A stretch of DNA of 64,000 nucleotides from Nematostella vectensis (lineage: Eukaryota > Cnidaria > Anthozoa > Actiniaria > Edwardsiidae), in assembly GCF_932526225.1 (NCBI RefSeq), contig NC_064048.1, positions 6,430,627 to 6,494,626 of the forward strand, given 5' to 3'. Position 1 is the stretch's first letter; each line of letters opens with the position of its first letter. The notes under the pieces are model-generated. The model saw only the letters and a program-made list of their open reading frames with translations, was not told the origin of the DNA and did not search any database. The position numbers and the translations under genes are program-made. This document shows, one piece after another, positions 1 through 10,526 of the stretch.

Positions 1-420
1 AAAAAAAAAGTAAAAACACCCGCCAGTTGTCATGGTTTATTATCACAAAATTTAAATAAAAATGGTTGAAAAATTTCATTCAGCATACAACAAAGGCAGG
101 AATTGTCTCTCTTACTCGTATGGGTACATAAGAGAGAGACGTAACTCTTTTGTCATATGTCCGCCATTCTTTTATGATGCTGCTCGATTCCAAAGATGTT
201 TATTCGGAAGCTTCCGATTGAGAGATTGGGTATGACCGCTGCAAGGCCGCGGACTCGACCACAATCTACGTCCGTGGGAAATTGCTTCCCCATCAAACAC
301 GCTCTGGTATGCGGAAAGCCCGCAGTGGTAGTCACGTGAAAACAATAGTTACGCTTGCGCGTCACTTCCTTTCGCAAATGACTGACTTCCTCTTGGTCTC
401 ACCTAAGCTGGTGAAGCTGT
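1..420. other. intergenic, nothing recognised
   Basis: Only a short open frame without recognisable motifs is present (minus strand 153-377, 74 codons). No splice-supported exon or repeat was recognised. The frame is too short and featureless to call a gene. Confidence 0.4.
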
Positions 421-508
421 ATTATTACTGCTAAGGCTGTATTTTCATTTACTGTATTTTTGGCTGCTAGAAGGGGGGGCGGGCCCCCTGGCTACGCCCT
501 TGCTAAGT
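421..508. repeat. hAT-like MITE terminal fragment
   Basis: An A/T-rich stretch with the phrase tttactgtatttttggctgc is followed by a G/C-rich end, ccccctggctacgccc. The same phrase followed by a G/C-rich end recurs at about 31,060-31,130. Ends of the form CAGGGGCGTAGC are common termini of non-autonomous hAT elements. The family assignment is inferred from this end only. Confidence 0.4.
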
Positions 509-640
509 TATCCTATAATAATGCGAATAACAATTTACCTTTAGCATCGTTTTTCTCTATCCCACAAGTACAAAACACTTGGTTAAAGGAAACCGAAAAT
601 CCCGAATGCCTCCTGACATTTGCCTAAAAAATGTGATGTT

Positions 641-791
641 CCCGCCGGTAACCTTACGACCTGTTTGGGGATGGGGGGGATGGAAGCCCGCCGGTAACCT
701 TACTACCCGATGATGGCGGGGAAAGGGGGGGGGGAGGGGGGCATGCCAACCTTACGAGACTGACCGATGGTGATGTTGGGGTGTGGGGTAT
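641..791. repeat. GC-rich repeat unit, left copy beside the BEL element
   Basis: The unit contains cccgccggtaaccttac twice, a long G run and accttacgagactg. The right flank of the BEL element (about 7,015-7,165) has the same order of motifs. The LTR element therefore landed inside or between tandem copies of a roughly 130-bp unit. Confidence 0.6.
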
Positions 792-1163
792 TGTTGCTTT
801 AGGTTCCCGTGAGGATTTGTCACAAACCGTATAACAATCCAACGATGTGTAAAGATATATTTATTCGATCTAGAATGAATGAAATTTATTTGATTTACAT
901 TGATTGCATGGAATCAAAGCTTATTTACAGTTATTCAAACTCACAAATTAACTTACTTCTGTGGCGTATCCGATCGTGTTTTCTGATTCTCAAAGTCCTG
1001 GTTAGCTGTAGGTTTTGTAATCGTACTGGTTAGCTGTATTTCAGAGTTCCGATCTCGGTTACTGTTGATCTGACTGATTTACAATGGATTATAATCACGT
1101 GGTTGAAATCGATATTAACGAAACTCTCACTTGTCACTTATGTAATAGATTTATGCCGAAACA
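792..1163 (-). repeat. BEL/Pao LTR (3' LTR of the element)
   Basis: This LTR matches 6635-7007 almost base for base. One visible difference is a small change near position 818 (gtcac here, cgccac in the other copy), which makes this copy one base shorter. It begins TG and ends CA. The coding region reads on the minus strand, so this is the downstream LTR. Confidence 0.92.
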
Positions 1164-1197
1164 CTCTCCGCCCCATAAGGGCGTAGTCCTTATCAAT

Positions 1198-1680
1198 CTA
1201 CAGTAGCTTTTCGTCTGCAGCCTGGATAACAGCAATCTTGGTGACTGGGCGACTGTACTTTCCGGTCGCTGTTTGTACTTTGACGTTGCGCACCTTGCCG
1301 TCAGGCCCGGGATAAACTTCAGTTACTCTTCCGGTGCTCCACTTTCCTCTCAGTGCATTGCTGTCACTTACTACAACAATGTCCCCGACTTGAACGTTCC
1401 GGATTTCTGAGCGCCTTTTCGTTGTTGGCACAAGTGCCGGGAACACATCTCGATGCCATCGTTTCCATAAGGACTCGACAATCCTCTGGACGAATTCCAC
1501 TCTCTGTCGTGGGTTGGGGGTCTCTCTGAATGGACCTTGGGGTACGTCTGAGGAAGCCCGGCCTAACAGTATGTCATTTGGACAGAGGTACTTCCCGTCG
1601 TGTGGGTCATTAGGGATGCGTCCTATCGGCCTCTGGTTCACTAAGTTTCCAGCTTCAAGTAGACATGTGTATCGCTCCAT
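1198..1680 (-). pseudogene. BEL/Pao pol C-terminus (integrase tail and DUF5641-like domain)
   Basis: 160 codons lie in the same frame as the 1759-3735 segment and are separated from it by one in-frame TAG at about 1759-1761. The segment ends about 35 bp before the 3' LTR. The text VGDIVVV followed by WSTGRVTEVYPGPDG is typical of the DUF5641-like, SH3-like domain that closes BEL/Pao integrases. The methionine at 1680 is simply the first after the stop and is not a true start. Confidence 0.85.
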
Positions 1681-1758
1681 TGGCGTGAGGGTCTGTTCGC
1701 CAACTGCTTTCTTGAGGGCCGTCTTGCATGTCTTGACTAACGCTTCCGCGCAGCCATT

Positions 1759-3735
1759 CTAGTGAGGTGCGCCTGGGGTGATGAAGATCCACCTTATGCC
1801 CTTTTCCGCGTTGAATTGGCGCAGCTGATCGTCGTTTAGACCCTTGATTAGTTCTCGCAGCTCTCTTTCTGCGCCGACCATTTGGCTGCTATTATCACTT
1901 AACACTGTGGCTGGGTATCCTCTGATCGAAAAGAATCGGCGGAGGACCTGTAGAAAATCCATGGTGGAGAGGTCAACGGCCATCTCCAAATGCACAGCTC
2001 TTGTATTCAGACACGTAAAGATTACTCCATAATACTTGTCGGACTTGTTTCGGCCGATGCGGACATTGATAGGACCAAAATAGTCGCACGATGTGTGGAA
2101 AAACGGTGGGGTGTAGGGTGCTAGCCGGAGCTGAGGTAGGGCTGACATTATCTGTGTCTCTGTCTGGTGAGCTAGTCGTTTACAGAACACACATTCCTTT
2201 TCCACAATCTTACTCAGCTTGTTGCCCTTGACGATCCGGTACTTGGCTCTGATTTTTGCTGTGGTGGCGGCGACTCCGAGGTGTCCATGTTTGTGGACGT
2301 GACGCGTTATCAGTAGGGCTCCTCGGTGGTCGCTTGGCAACAGGATAGGGTGCCTGGTGTCATATGATACTAATGCTGCATCCACACGTCCGCCGACACG
2401 GATAATGCCTTTGTCGTCGACAAACGGGGATAACGGCGCAAATTCGCCTTTCTCGTGACGACCGTGAAGTGTATCTTGCATCTTCTTTATCCAGTGTTCT
2501 TCCGCCTTTTTCAGTTCTTCTGGCGCCAAGGGGCCTTGCCTTCCTTCTTGTTCATACTTTTGCAACCTGATTTTCTCTGCCAGCCTTTGAATTCTAGCTG
2601 TTACACGGACGAGTCTTCTCCATTCCGAGAACTTGCTGACATCGATCGCCTCTTCTGCTCTTCCTGTCACTGCGCATACTTTCTCCTTTCGTCTCTCCGA
2701 TTGGTCGGACTCGTTATCTGGTTCCTGATACTTGGCTTCCTGTGGCCATTCATCTTCATTGCTCTGTAGAAAGGCTGGGCATTGGGTCCACCTTCCCTTG
2801 AGTTCTTGAACCGATAGGCCTCGAAAGACGTCATCAGCAACATTTGCACTTCCGGGGATGTGGCGCCACTGGTTTGGGTCGGTCTTGTCTTGGATTTCAC
2901 TTATTCTCGCAGATACAAAGGGCTTGAAACTCCTCGGAGACCCTCTTACCCATGAGTAAACAATCATACTGTCAGTAAACAGGATAGCCTTTTCACATTC
3001 TATGCGAAGTTCCTCTTGTAGGGTCTGGTGCAATCTTGCTGCCAGTACTGCTGCTTGGAGCTCTAGCCTTGGAATTGCTAACTCCTTGACTCTTGATTTG
3101 GCTGCTACAAATCTCACTTCATACGACCCAACGCTTGCCTGCCATCTCAAATATGCAACTGCTCCAAAGGCTTCTCTCGATGCATCCGAGAATATGCAGA
3201 GTGTTGGCAGGCCAACTGCATTTGGTGGAGTGAGACATCTCGGGAGCTCTATCTTATTAAGCTCGTCTAGATCTGTGAAGAACGCTTCCTGTGCAAGCGG
3301 GGGCTTTATAGGTTGATCCCACTCATAGCCTAGCTGCCATAACTTCTGAATTCCGATCTTGGCTTTGATGACGACGGCTGCTGTGTATCCTATTGGATCA
3401 TATAGGCGTGCTACGCGGCTAAGGATCTTTCTCTTGGTCCATGGACCCTTCTCTTTTCCGTCTGAAGTGCTGTGAGATTGCTTCTGTACTTTAAACCGCA
3501 ACACATCAGTCTTACTGTCCCACGCGATTCCAAGGACTTTCTCTTCGTGTTCTGTCTTTAACAGGTCTAGCTCGGCGGCGTCGTCGTCTTTTGCACTTCC
3601 GCTCGTCGTCCATTTCTTTACATGAAATCCACCGTTCTGTAGCACTTTGTCCAGGTCTTTTACCAGTTGTTGCACCTTATCTGGGGTTTCTTCTGAGTGA
3701 CAGATGTCGTCCATGTACGTGTCTTCCTTTAGCAC
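1759..3735 (-). pseudogene. BEL/Pao pol: RT catalytic box, RNase H, integrase
   Basis: The segment opens with the RT catalytic box YMDD. RNase H follows (LFTDSMIVYSWV). Next come the H2C2-type integrase zinc-binding segment (HKHGHLG, then CVFC) and the DDE core (CDYFGP, then LSDNSSQMVGA). A TAG stop falls between the second aspartate region and the NGCAEAL block expected to carry the catalytic glutamate, so the integrase is truncated. The upstream RT half lies in another frame; the two segments overlap at 3729-3735. The first methionine lies inside RT and is not a natural start. Confidence 0.9.
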
Positions 3736-5150
3736 TTTGGCCGCTTCTCGCCTTCTTCAGCTGTTTTACGTAGCGCGATTTGCGCCATCGCGGGTGCTGG
3801 TTTGTCTCCGAACGTGAGGACCGTCTTAACAAATACATCTGGCGGTCTTTCTTTCTCCAGATTCCTCCATAAGTAACGATGTACGTGCTGGCCTTCTTCC
3901 GGGATTAGTATTCTATGGTACATCTTTGACAGGTCACCGATCACCGCAAATTGCCCCTCCCGGAATCTTAAAAGTACACCGAACAGGTCGTTCAGTAAGT
4001 CCGGTCCCTTCATCCAGTAGTCGTTCAATGCATGCCCTTGGTAGGTTGCTGACATGTTAAACACAATCCTCAGGGGGGTGCTGTCACTCTCTGGCCGTGC
4101 CACCCCGTGATGGCTGATATAATGCACTGGTCCCTGGTAACTTTTAACTTCTTCTTCTGTTAGCTTCCTTGCGAAATTCATCTCACACATTTCTTCCATT
4201 TGCTTGTTATAGGCGACAGCGTGATCCGGGTTTTTTAACAGACGCCTTTCTGTCGCTTCCAGCCTTTTTACTGCAGCTGGTTTGTTGTCTGGGAGCTGAC
4301 TCGGATCCTTTTTCCAGGGGTACGGGATTTCCCATTGATTTCCGACTTTTCTGCACGAGTTACTTAACTTATCAGCCTCACCGATGCACGGTTTGACTTC
4401 ATCTCCTATTGACTCCGTTTTCCAGGATGCCGCTAGGTCCAGCTGTGGCGCAAGAGCCACGTGGTACACTTGACTGACTCCCTCCGTGTCGGCTGCACTG
4501 CCTCCAAATACTACCCATCCCAAAGGCGTATTGCGCGCTACGAGCTTATCTGATTGTTTCGATGGTCCCGCTTGTAGTTGGGCATGGTCAATTCCGATAA
4601 GCAGATCTACGCGGCCTTTTCCACGGCGGATTCGTCCATTTTCCAGACCCAAGTGCTTTGCAATGCTTTTCATTTCTACCGCCTTCACGTCGTCGCTGAT
4701 TTTGTCGGTGCCGATAGCTTTTACTGTGTATGTCTTGCTGCTTCCATTGGAACAAACAGGAACTTTATAAACCTTCGTTTTCATACTCTCGTCTTCTCCC
4801 CCTACTTTGGTGATAGTGATGTATGTATCCTTTCCAGCTAAGCCTAGTAAATCCGCGGAGTCATTCCTTATTAAACTTATTTGTGCTCCGGTATCTAGCA
4901 GAACGTTAGCTTGCTTTTGTAGACCGTTCTTACCGTGGATGTTCGCTGTCAACACTGGTAGGATGACGCTTGTATTTTCGCTTTCAAGAGCCGTTCCGAC
5001 GCTTACAGGAATTGTCTTGTGTAGCAAGGGATGATGGAATGCCTGGCAATGTTCGCCGTTTTCGGACTTGTTGCATACTTTTTTCCTGCTACAGGTGGAA
5101 GCTTTGTGATTGCAACTGAAGCACACGTGATTTTCTTTGCCTGTTTTCAT
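3729..5150 (-). pseudogene. BEL/Pao zinc knuckle, aspartic protease and N-terminal RT
   Basis: 473 codons begin with a Cys/His-rich knuckle (CFSCNHKASTC). A retropepsin-like segment with the active-site triplet DTG (LLDTGAQISLI) follows, then the N-terminal half of a BEL-type RT (LRIVFNMSATYQG, VIGDLSKMYH). It overlaps the gag segment by ATGA (5147-5150). It ends in a stop just before the YMDD region, which continues in a different frame. The ATGA junction could be programmed or a mutation; the break inside RT must be a defect. Confidence 0.88.
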
Positions 5151-6166
5151 GCGCTTTCATATGTCAGTGCCGCAAACTTTGGACATTGGTCTGGCCAGTG
5201 CTCTAAATTTCTGCAGTGCCAACATTCAAATCGGGGGTTCTCCTGCTCGTCAGCCTTGAACTGATAAACTCCTCCTCGGTATGTAGTATTGCCGCTGCGT
5301 ACCGCTGCGGTGGCTGTCATTCTTGACTTCATTTCCGACGTCATCCACTGTAACAGCCCTTCGAGAGTCGCTGTTTTTTTATCACGTACGAGTTCGCGCG
5401 ACCATACTTTCCGATCATCAGCACTCATCTTGCGCTCAATAACAGACAACATGTGACTGTTGTCCATGTCCCCTGAGAGACCAACTTCCTTCAGCGTGTT
5501 GTACGATCGCCTTAATAGGTGTACAAGCTCACAGAAGCGCGAATCTTCTCCGTCTTGCAACGCTTTGAATTTACTGATATCTTGTGTCACGCTATCTGAA
5601 ACAACACGGGGGTCTCCATAAATAGCGTCCAGGTACTCCCAAGCTGCGTCATAATCCATCCCGATGCCTTTAATTAGCTCGAGTGGTTTATCTGTTAAAC
5701 TTGCGCGCAAAAGTGTCATTGCATCGCGTTTCATATACCTCTTGTCGATAATGTGATTCCAATTAGACTTAAAAATGACATATTCCTTTACATCCCCTGA
5801 AAATTTAGGAAGCTTAGGTTTCTCCGTTTTGAAACTACACGTCAAAGTTCCCTGTGTTGCTTGTTGATCCTGTGTACCGCCTGTGGTTCCTGCTGTATTT
5901 GCCTCTTCAAAGCTACATGTACTAGCCTTGTTTCCCTGCGTTGCTTGTTGATACTGTGTACCGCCCGTGGTTCCTGCTGTATTTGCCTCTTCAAAGCTAC
6001 ATGTACTAGCCTTGTTTCCCTGTGTTGCTTGTTGATCCTGTGTACCGCCCGTGGTTCCTGCTGTAATTGTCTCTTCAACGCTACTTGTACTAGCCTTGTT
6101 TGTGATCTGGTGCTTGTCAACGTCAATTTGTTCTTCTGTGTTTGCCGTACCGGATATTCCGATCAT
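5147..6166 (-). pseudogene. BEL/Pao gag, DUF1759-like capsid region with CCHC knuckle
   Basis: A Gln/Thr/Gly-rich repeated linker is followed by a DUF1759-like stretch (LPKFSGDVKEYVIFKSNW) and a CX2CX4HX4C knuckle (CWHCRNLEHWPDQC). It is in frame with the upstream segment 6167-6568 and separated from it only by a TGA. It meets the next segment with an ATGA overlap. The linker contains about three copies of an 84-bp (28-codon) tandem repeat. Confidence 0.85.
5865..6115 (-). repeat. 84-bp tandem repeat inside gag linker
   Basis: The phrase tgtgtaccgcc occurs at 5871, 5955 and 6039, exactly 84 bp apart. The period is a multiple of three, so reading frame is kept. The unit encodes a 28-residue Thr/Gly/Gln-rich segment with one Cys. 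Confidence 0.85.
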
Positions 6167-6568
6167 TCAATTCATACTTTTACTTTGGTCTGGTTTTTCT
6201 GTTGAAATGCTTCCAACTTCAACCCCAACAGATTTAGGCCCTTTCCCCTTATTGATACTAGCATTTGAATCGAGATAAACTTTAGCGCGGAATTCTATTT
6301 CCATAAAATCTTCCTGGCAGCTTCCTAACCACTCCTCTTCCTGTTCAAACTGTTCCTCGCTTTCGATCAGCTTTACATATTGATCGTGCGTATCTACCAA
6401 ATGTTCGAAACATTCCTGATATTTTACGAGGGCGTTACTTACTTCTGGCCCAGGTCGATTTCCAACTATTACGTTATTTACAGCCTTTCCTTGTCGTGTT
6501 AGCGATGCTTTCGCAGTCCTGCGATCTATCTTCAGCTGTTTCAACTCCTCTTCAGTAGTCATGTTCAA
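6167..6568 (-). pseudogene. BEL/Pao gag N-terminus
   Basis: 133 codons are rich in Glu/Lys, with a coiled-coil-like look typical of BEL gag N-termini. The start at 6568 lies about 70 bp inside the 5' LTR edge, as expected for the first codon of the polyprotein. An in-frame TGA at 6167-6169 separates it from the rest of gag. Confidence 0.8.
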
Positions 6569-6634
6569 ATCTTCTGATTCCTTCTGACAACAATCTTCTC
6601 GTTACCAATAGAAGATCCAAGAAATCGAATATAA

Positions 6635-7007
6635 TGTTGCTTTAGGTTCCCGTGAGGATTTCGCCACAAACCGTATAACAATCCAACGATGTGTAAAGAT
6701 ATATTTATTCGATCTAGAATGAATGAAATTTATTTGATTTACATTGATTGCATGGAATCAAAGCTTATTTACAGTTATTCAAACTCACAAATTAACTTAC
6801 TTCTGTGGCGTATCCGATCGTGTTTTCTGATTCTCAAAGTCCTGGTTAGCTGTAGGTTTTGTAATCGTACTGGTTAGCTGTATTTCAGAGTTCCGATCTC
6901 GGTTACTGTTGATCTGACTGATTTACAATGGATTATAATCACGTGGTTGAAATCGATATTAACGAAACTCTCACTTGTCACTTATGTAATAGATTTATGC
7001 CGAAACA
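6635..7007 (-). repeat. BEL/Pao LTR (5' LTR of the element)
   Basis: Partner of 792-1163, 373 bp, TG...CA termini. It lies upstream of gag on the minus strand and so should hold the element promoter. The base pair next to it on the outer side starts the ggtat target duplication. Confidence 0.92.
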
Positions 7008-7012
7008 GGTAT

Positions 7013-7165
7013 GACCCGCCGCCACCCACCATTTTGGGGATGGGGGGTATGGAAGCCCGCCGGTAACCTTACGACCCGATAAAGCGGGAAGGGGGGGGGG
7101 GGGGGGGGTATGACAACCTTACGAGACTGGCCGATGGTGATGACGGGGTGGGGGAGGGAGCCCAC
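7013..7165. repeat. GC-rich repeat unit, right copy beside the BEL element
   Basis: The motif order is the same as at 641-791: a ttggggatgggggg start, one cccgccggtaaccttacgac, a G18 run (7091-7108) and accttacgagactggccgatggtgatg. Confidence 0.6.
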
Positions 7166-7170
7166 CGATT

Positions 7171-7977
7171 ACGACAGATACACCAATTCAGGGAGGGTAT
7201 GGAGGGAGCGCTTCCACTGAATAGACAAATAGAGAAACTGAAAAACCATAGTAGAGACAAATAGATTCCCATTTGAGGCAACTTTCCATGCATAGGGCCT
7301 ATTTGCACTATTAAAGCAAATGTTTGTTTGTTTTGACAAAAAAAAACTGTCAACGCTAGCGGGAAAATTGCGAATGCGTTTGTTCGACCAGGACAATTTG
7401 CAACGATCTTCAAAGGCTACGCTGGCCTGTTCTGGAGGCGGCCAGAACTAGGCCAAACGTCTAACACCAAGCTTTACTTGAGCAGAAGTTGTTGTTCTTG
7501 ATATTCATAGAGTGAATTTACTACCAGTAAGGCGATAAGTTGTGCAAAAATATCCCAAGGAAGCATTGTGATCAAACGTAAACAAATTCTGCAACTTGGC
7601 TTTTTTGCGCGAGAAGTCCGAGTCTAATTTTGAATGACGTTTGGGTCGCGTTCGGCTTTTTGTTTGACCTCTTAGTGCGAATGCGATTTACAAGCCAATC
7701 GATCGGTCAGGACAAAATTTGGCTGGCTGTTTGTCCCGGCCAGACAAACTTTGTCCTCCTAGTGCAATTAGGCCTATAGCCAAGATAAAAGTGCACATCT
7801 TAACCAGCAACCATATAATTACGAATCTAATAACTTTGATGTTGATATAATGACAATGGCTCAGCATGCCAGTTGCGCTACACGTCAAGTAATTTAATAT
7901 GCTGTCCAGATAATGGCCTTGCAAATTGCCATGTCATATGTAATTACACCTGAGATTTATTATTTATAATCACATAA
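7171..7977. other. intergenic, nothing recognised
   Basis: Short open frames on the minus strand (7069-7413, 7688-7924) have no motif and no convincing splice context. No repeat was recognised here. Confidence 0.4.
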
Positions 7978-8820
7978 GGTCTAACTGATATAAATGATAT
8001 TGATTAGTATGATTAACCATAATGTAGGCGAGTAGTATTCTACCAAAGCAGGCAAGGCTAGCCTAGCCGGACACTTAGGGTAAAGATCCTGGCTCACTGA
8101 AGGGGTGAGAGCGAGTTCAGAGCGACTCATGGTGGAATTATCATTTTTATTTTGGGGCAATACGCGACACGGCCCAAATTACAGATATTTTCAGCTGCGC
8201 TTCAAGACATCTACTGTAGATTTCCTGTTAAGATTCCCAAAGGACTTCTAAAGCAAACACAAATAAAACAGCCTAACAGATATATGCAGTAGCAGACCAC
8301 TCTGCGGCAACTCTTATCGGCAATAATATCGCTTTTGCGTTGCACAAGGCATAATCCGTGGTTTCCTGATAGCAAAAGCTTAATTTCTTTATATTTTACT
8401 GGGCTGGCGTTTGCAAGGCCCACTTATATAGAATGATCTAGAGAAATTACCCTTCACTTTGTGACTGTATAATAATCGATTATCATATATCTACAGTGAC
8501 TCAAGAAACTTGATTTCGCACTAAACTAGTCACATCCTATTTTCTAAAAGCCAATTGAAGTACAAGCCAGGAAATCTAAGGCCGCTCCTTGCCTCCTCTC
8601 TGCAGGCATCTCTAGGTCTAGGTGCTGGAAAATTCAAAACTTAACAAATAGAGAATCTAAGGGTAGGGGCAAAGAAAGTAGCTGTTATTTACTTATTCTT
8701 TTTGATTGAACAATACTGACACAATTTCGATCCGAGATTGGTTCCCATATCGTTTCGTGATAACTGAAATTAATTGTTAGTTAGATAATGGAAAACCACA
8801 GTAAAGACAGTACATGATTT

Positions 8821-9261
8821 TCAACATTCTCTACAAGTGACTGGGAAGTCATTCAAGATTTCGGCACTGGGTTCATTTACTGTTACTGTTAACTTATCCA
8901 TATTCAATAGGTGATTCGACCAATCGGATGACCCTCTGTAGACACGTGAGCAGGCTTTTACATAGGCAAGTCCCCAGCGATATAACTGTGTGGTAAAATC
9001 CTCACGTGTCCGAACAGTTTCTCTAAATCTATTACAAACAGCGCTATGCTGTTCTTTTGCCGGATCCTTATTTTCTCTTACTATTTGCCATTTCGTGTAA
9101 TTTCTGATCGACTTTGGATTACACAGTCTTCCAAAGTATTTTTGGTCTTCAGTCTCAGGAGTTTGGCGGTATAAACTGCCACTTCGGAGGCATGTTTTTG
9201 TGAACTCAACAGCGCTCGAGGAATGCCTGAATTTATTTAATTTCAACAAAATTTGTTTCAT
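8821..9261 (-). CDS. unknown 146-codon ORF inside the inverted-repeat element
   Basis: The product is not recognised. The predicted protein is basic, with an N-terminus rich in Lys/Arg/Ser and nearly free of acids, which could pass for a targeting peptide. No membrane span or catalytic motif is evident; it ends in a Cys-Arg-Glu-Cys tail. It sits in the spacer between the two arms, downstream of another minus-strand ORF (9347-9547). A length of 146 codons in AT-rich DNA is moderately unlikely by chance. It could be a cargo exon, a decayed transposase fragment or a chance frame. Confidence 0.3.
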   Translation of the reverse strand: MKQILLKLNKFRHSSSAVEFTKTCLRSGSLYRQTPETEDQKYFGRLCNPKSIRNYTKWQIVRENKDPAKEQHSAVCNRFRETVRTREDFTTQLYRWGLAYVKACSRVYRGSSDWSNHLLNMDKLTVTVNEPSAEILNDFPVTCREC

Positions 9262-9346
9262 TGTCTACTCTGTGTCTACTGTAGTTATCTGGATTCCCAG
9301 GAACGCAACATGCATACTTTCGACTTTTCATCTAATCAATGAAGTA

Positions 9347-9547
9347 CTATTTTAGGCATTGAGTGCTCTTGAGTATATTTTGGACTAGCTTTGACTCCCT
9401 GACGAACATAGACTTTGTGTTTCCACCTCGATTGGTCAAAGCGCCTATTGAAATTGTGTGAGTTAATCGTAACAGTGAAACTGGACCACTGGACTTAGCA
9501 CCGAATTCTTGAAATGGCTTCCCAGTCGCACGTAACATTCGCATCAC
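9347..9547 (-). CDS. unknown 66-codon ORF inside the inverted-repeat element
   Basis: No family is recognised. It lies 85 bp upstream of the 146-codon ORF on the same strand, and its start abuts a perfect hairpin at 9548-9587. The stop precedes any clear splice donor, so a spliced join to the next ORF is not supported. It may be a chance frame. Confidence 0.2.
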   Translation of the reverse strand: MMRMLRATGKPFQEFGAKSSGPVSLLRLTHTISIGALTNRGGNTKSMFVRESKLVQNILKSTQCLK

Positions 9548-9587
9548 GTGTTTTATCGGGTACGAAATTTTATACCCGATAAAACAC
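9548..9587. repeat. perfect 15-bp hairpin with TACCCGATAAAA arms
   Basis: GTGTTTTATCGGGTA at 9548-9562 and its exact inverse at 9573-9587 enclose a 10-nt loop. The core TACCCGATAAA recurs, with CGG/CGA variants, in the tandem stretch at 10,190-10,315. Confidence 0.8.
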
Positions 9588-10099
9588 TGCTACTACTGCT
9601 CGTGTTTTAAATAGTACATCGATACTAAGTGAAGGGAAATTTCTTGCTGAACATTCTATTTATTTTGTATCAGCCTTACAAACAATAGCCATCAGCGGAA
9701 AATAAAGAAAACCACGGATTATGCCTGGCACAACTCAAAAGCGATAATTGCCGATAAGAGTTGCCGCAGGGTGGTCGCTGGGAAATATTTACATAAAATC
9801 TACAGTAGATATCTTAAAGCGCAGCTGAAAATATCTGTAATTTGGGCCGTGTCGCGTATTGTCCCGAAATAAAAATAATTATTTGAACCATGAGTCCCTG
9901 AACTCGCTCGCATCCTTTCAGTGTGCCAGGATCTTATTACAGCAAGTGTCCGATGTAAGCTAGGCTAGCCTCTGCTTTTGTAGAATACTATTCGCCTTCA
10001 GTATGGTTGATCATACTAATCAATGTCATTTTAACAGTTAATAGATGGGACAGTTTTCCGTGGAAAAGAGGGGATCAATTGAGCTTTAGGGCCACCAGG

Positions 10100-10315
10100 T
10101 ATAAATAAAAGGTATCTGGTAAAGGTTATTAATACTCGATGAATCTGAAGTAGATTAAAAGCATAATACCCGGTGACATTTCATCGGGTAAAAGTTATTT
10201 AAAATATAAATACCCGGTAAAGCGTTATCAGGTTATCGGGTAAAGGAAAATATAAATACCCGATAAAGCGTTATTGGGTAAAAAAAAAATATAAATACCC
10301 GGTAAAAGCAAAATG
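10100..10315. repeat. degenerate TACCCGRTAAA tandem repeat
   Basis: Units of the form ataaatacccggtaaagcgttat, followed by atcgggtaaa, are repeated about three to four times. Both orientations of TACCCG/CGGGTA are present, so the stretch can form several small hairpins. It lies just outside the inverted-repeat element, which contains the same motif. Confidence 0.6.
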
Positions 10316-10346
10316 CCTCTTACAAGGATCATACCCCACCTCAACC

Positions 10347-10526
10347 ATGAAAACTGGAACTTTCACCCTATTAGTGTTCACCACCACCGGAGGAATGGGT
10401 GAGGAATGTGAGAGGTACCATAGTAGGCTGGCCGAGCTAATCGCCGCAAAGAAAGGGGAGGATTACGCGACAACGGTGTCCTGGATCCCCATCCGATCCT
10501 TCCTAATCTGTCTAAGGGGATCATAA
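10347..10526 (+). pseudogene. C-terminal remnant of a retroelement RT polyprotein
   Basis: 59 codons run from ATG 10347 to TAA 10524-10526. The peptide has a [14 protein letters not shown] block, then a C-terminal alpha-helical part ([20 protein letters not shown]) and LICLRGS before the stop. This pattern is familiar to me from the last domain of RT-containing retroelement proteins in animal genomes. The exact clade cannot be fixed. No RT core is readable just upstream, so it is a 5'-truncated copy. Confidence 0.55.

Larger units (their letters stand above)
792..7007 (-). mobile_element. BEL/Pao LTR retrotransposon, minus strand, degenerate coding region
   Basis: A 6.2-kb element is bounded by two near-identical LTRs (792-1163 and 6635-7007), both beginning TG and ending CA. 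It is flanked by a direct 5-bp duplication, ggtat (787-791 and 7008-7012), the size usual for BEL/Pao. Coding order on the minus strand is gag (DUF1759-like plus zinc knuckles), DUF1758-type aspartic protease, reverse transcriptase with YMDD, RNase H, integrase and a C-terminal DUF5641-like domain. Domain order and types place it in BEL/Pao, not Gypsy or Copia. The coding region is cut by two in-frame stops and two frame changes, so this copy should not make an intact polyprotein. The near-identity of its LTRs indicates recent insertion. Confidence 0.93.
7978..10045. mobile_element. large imperfect inverted-repeat (foldback) element
   Basis: The left arm (about 7978-8480) and right arm (about 9610-10045) match in inverted orientation over most of their length. 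Examples are attgattagtatgatta with its inverse near 10,010, the pair ggcccaaattacagatattt / aaatatctgtaatttgggcc, and the shared ttatcggcaat / attgccgataa segment. The spacer of about 1.1 kb carries two minus-strand open frames. Arm divergence shows it is old. No clear target duplication was found and the superfamily is unknown. Confidence 0.65.

Noticed and set aside
5861-6205. Plus-strand Cys-rich repeat frame
   Set aside because: It is antisense to the 84-bp gag repeat of the BEL element and has no independent support.
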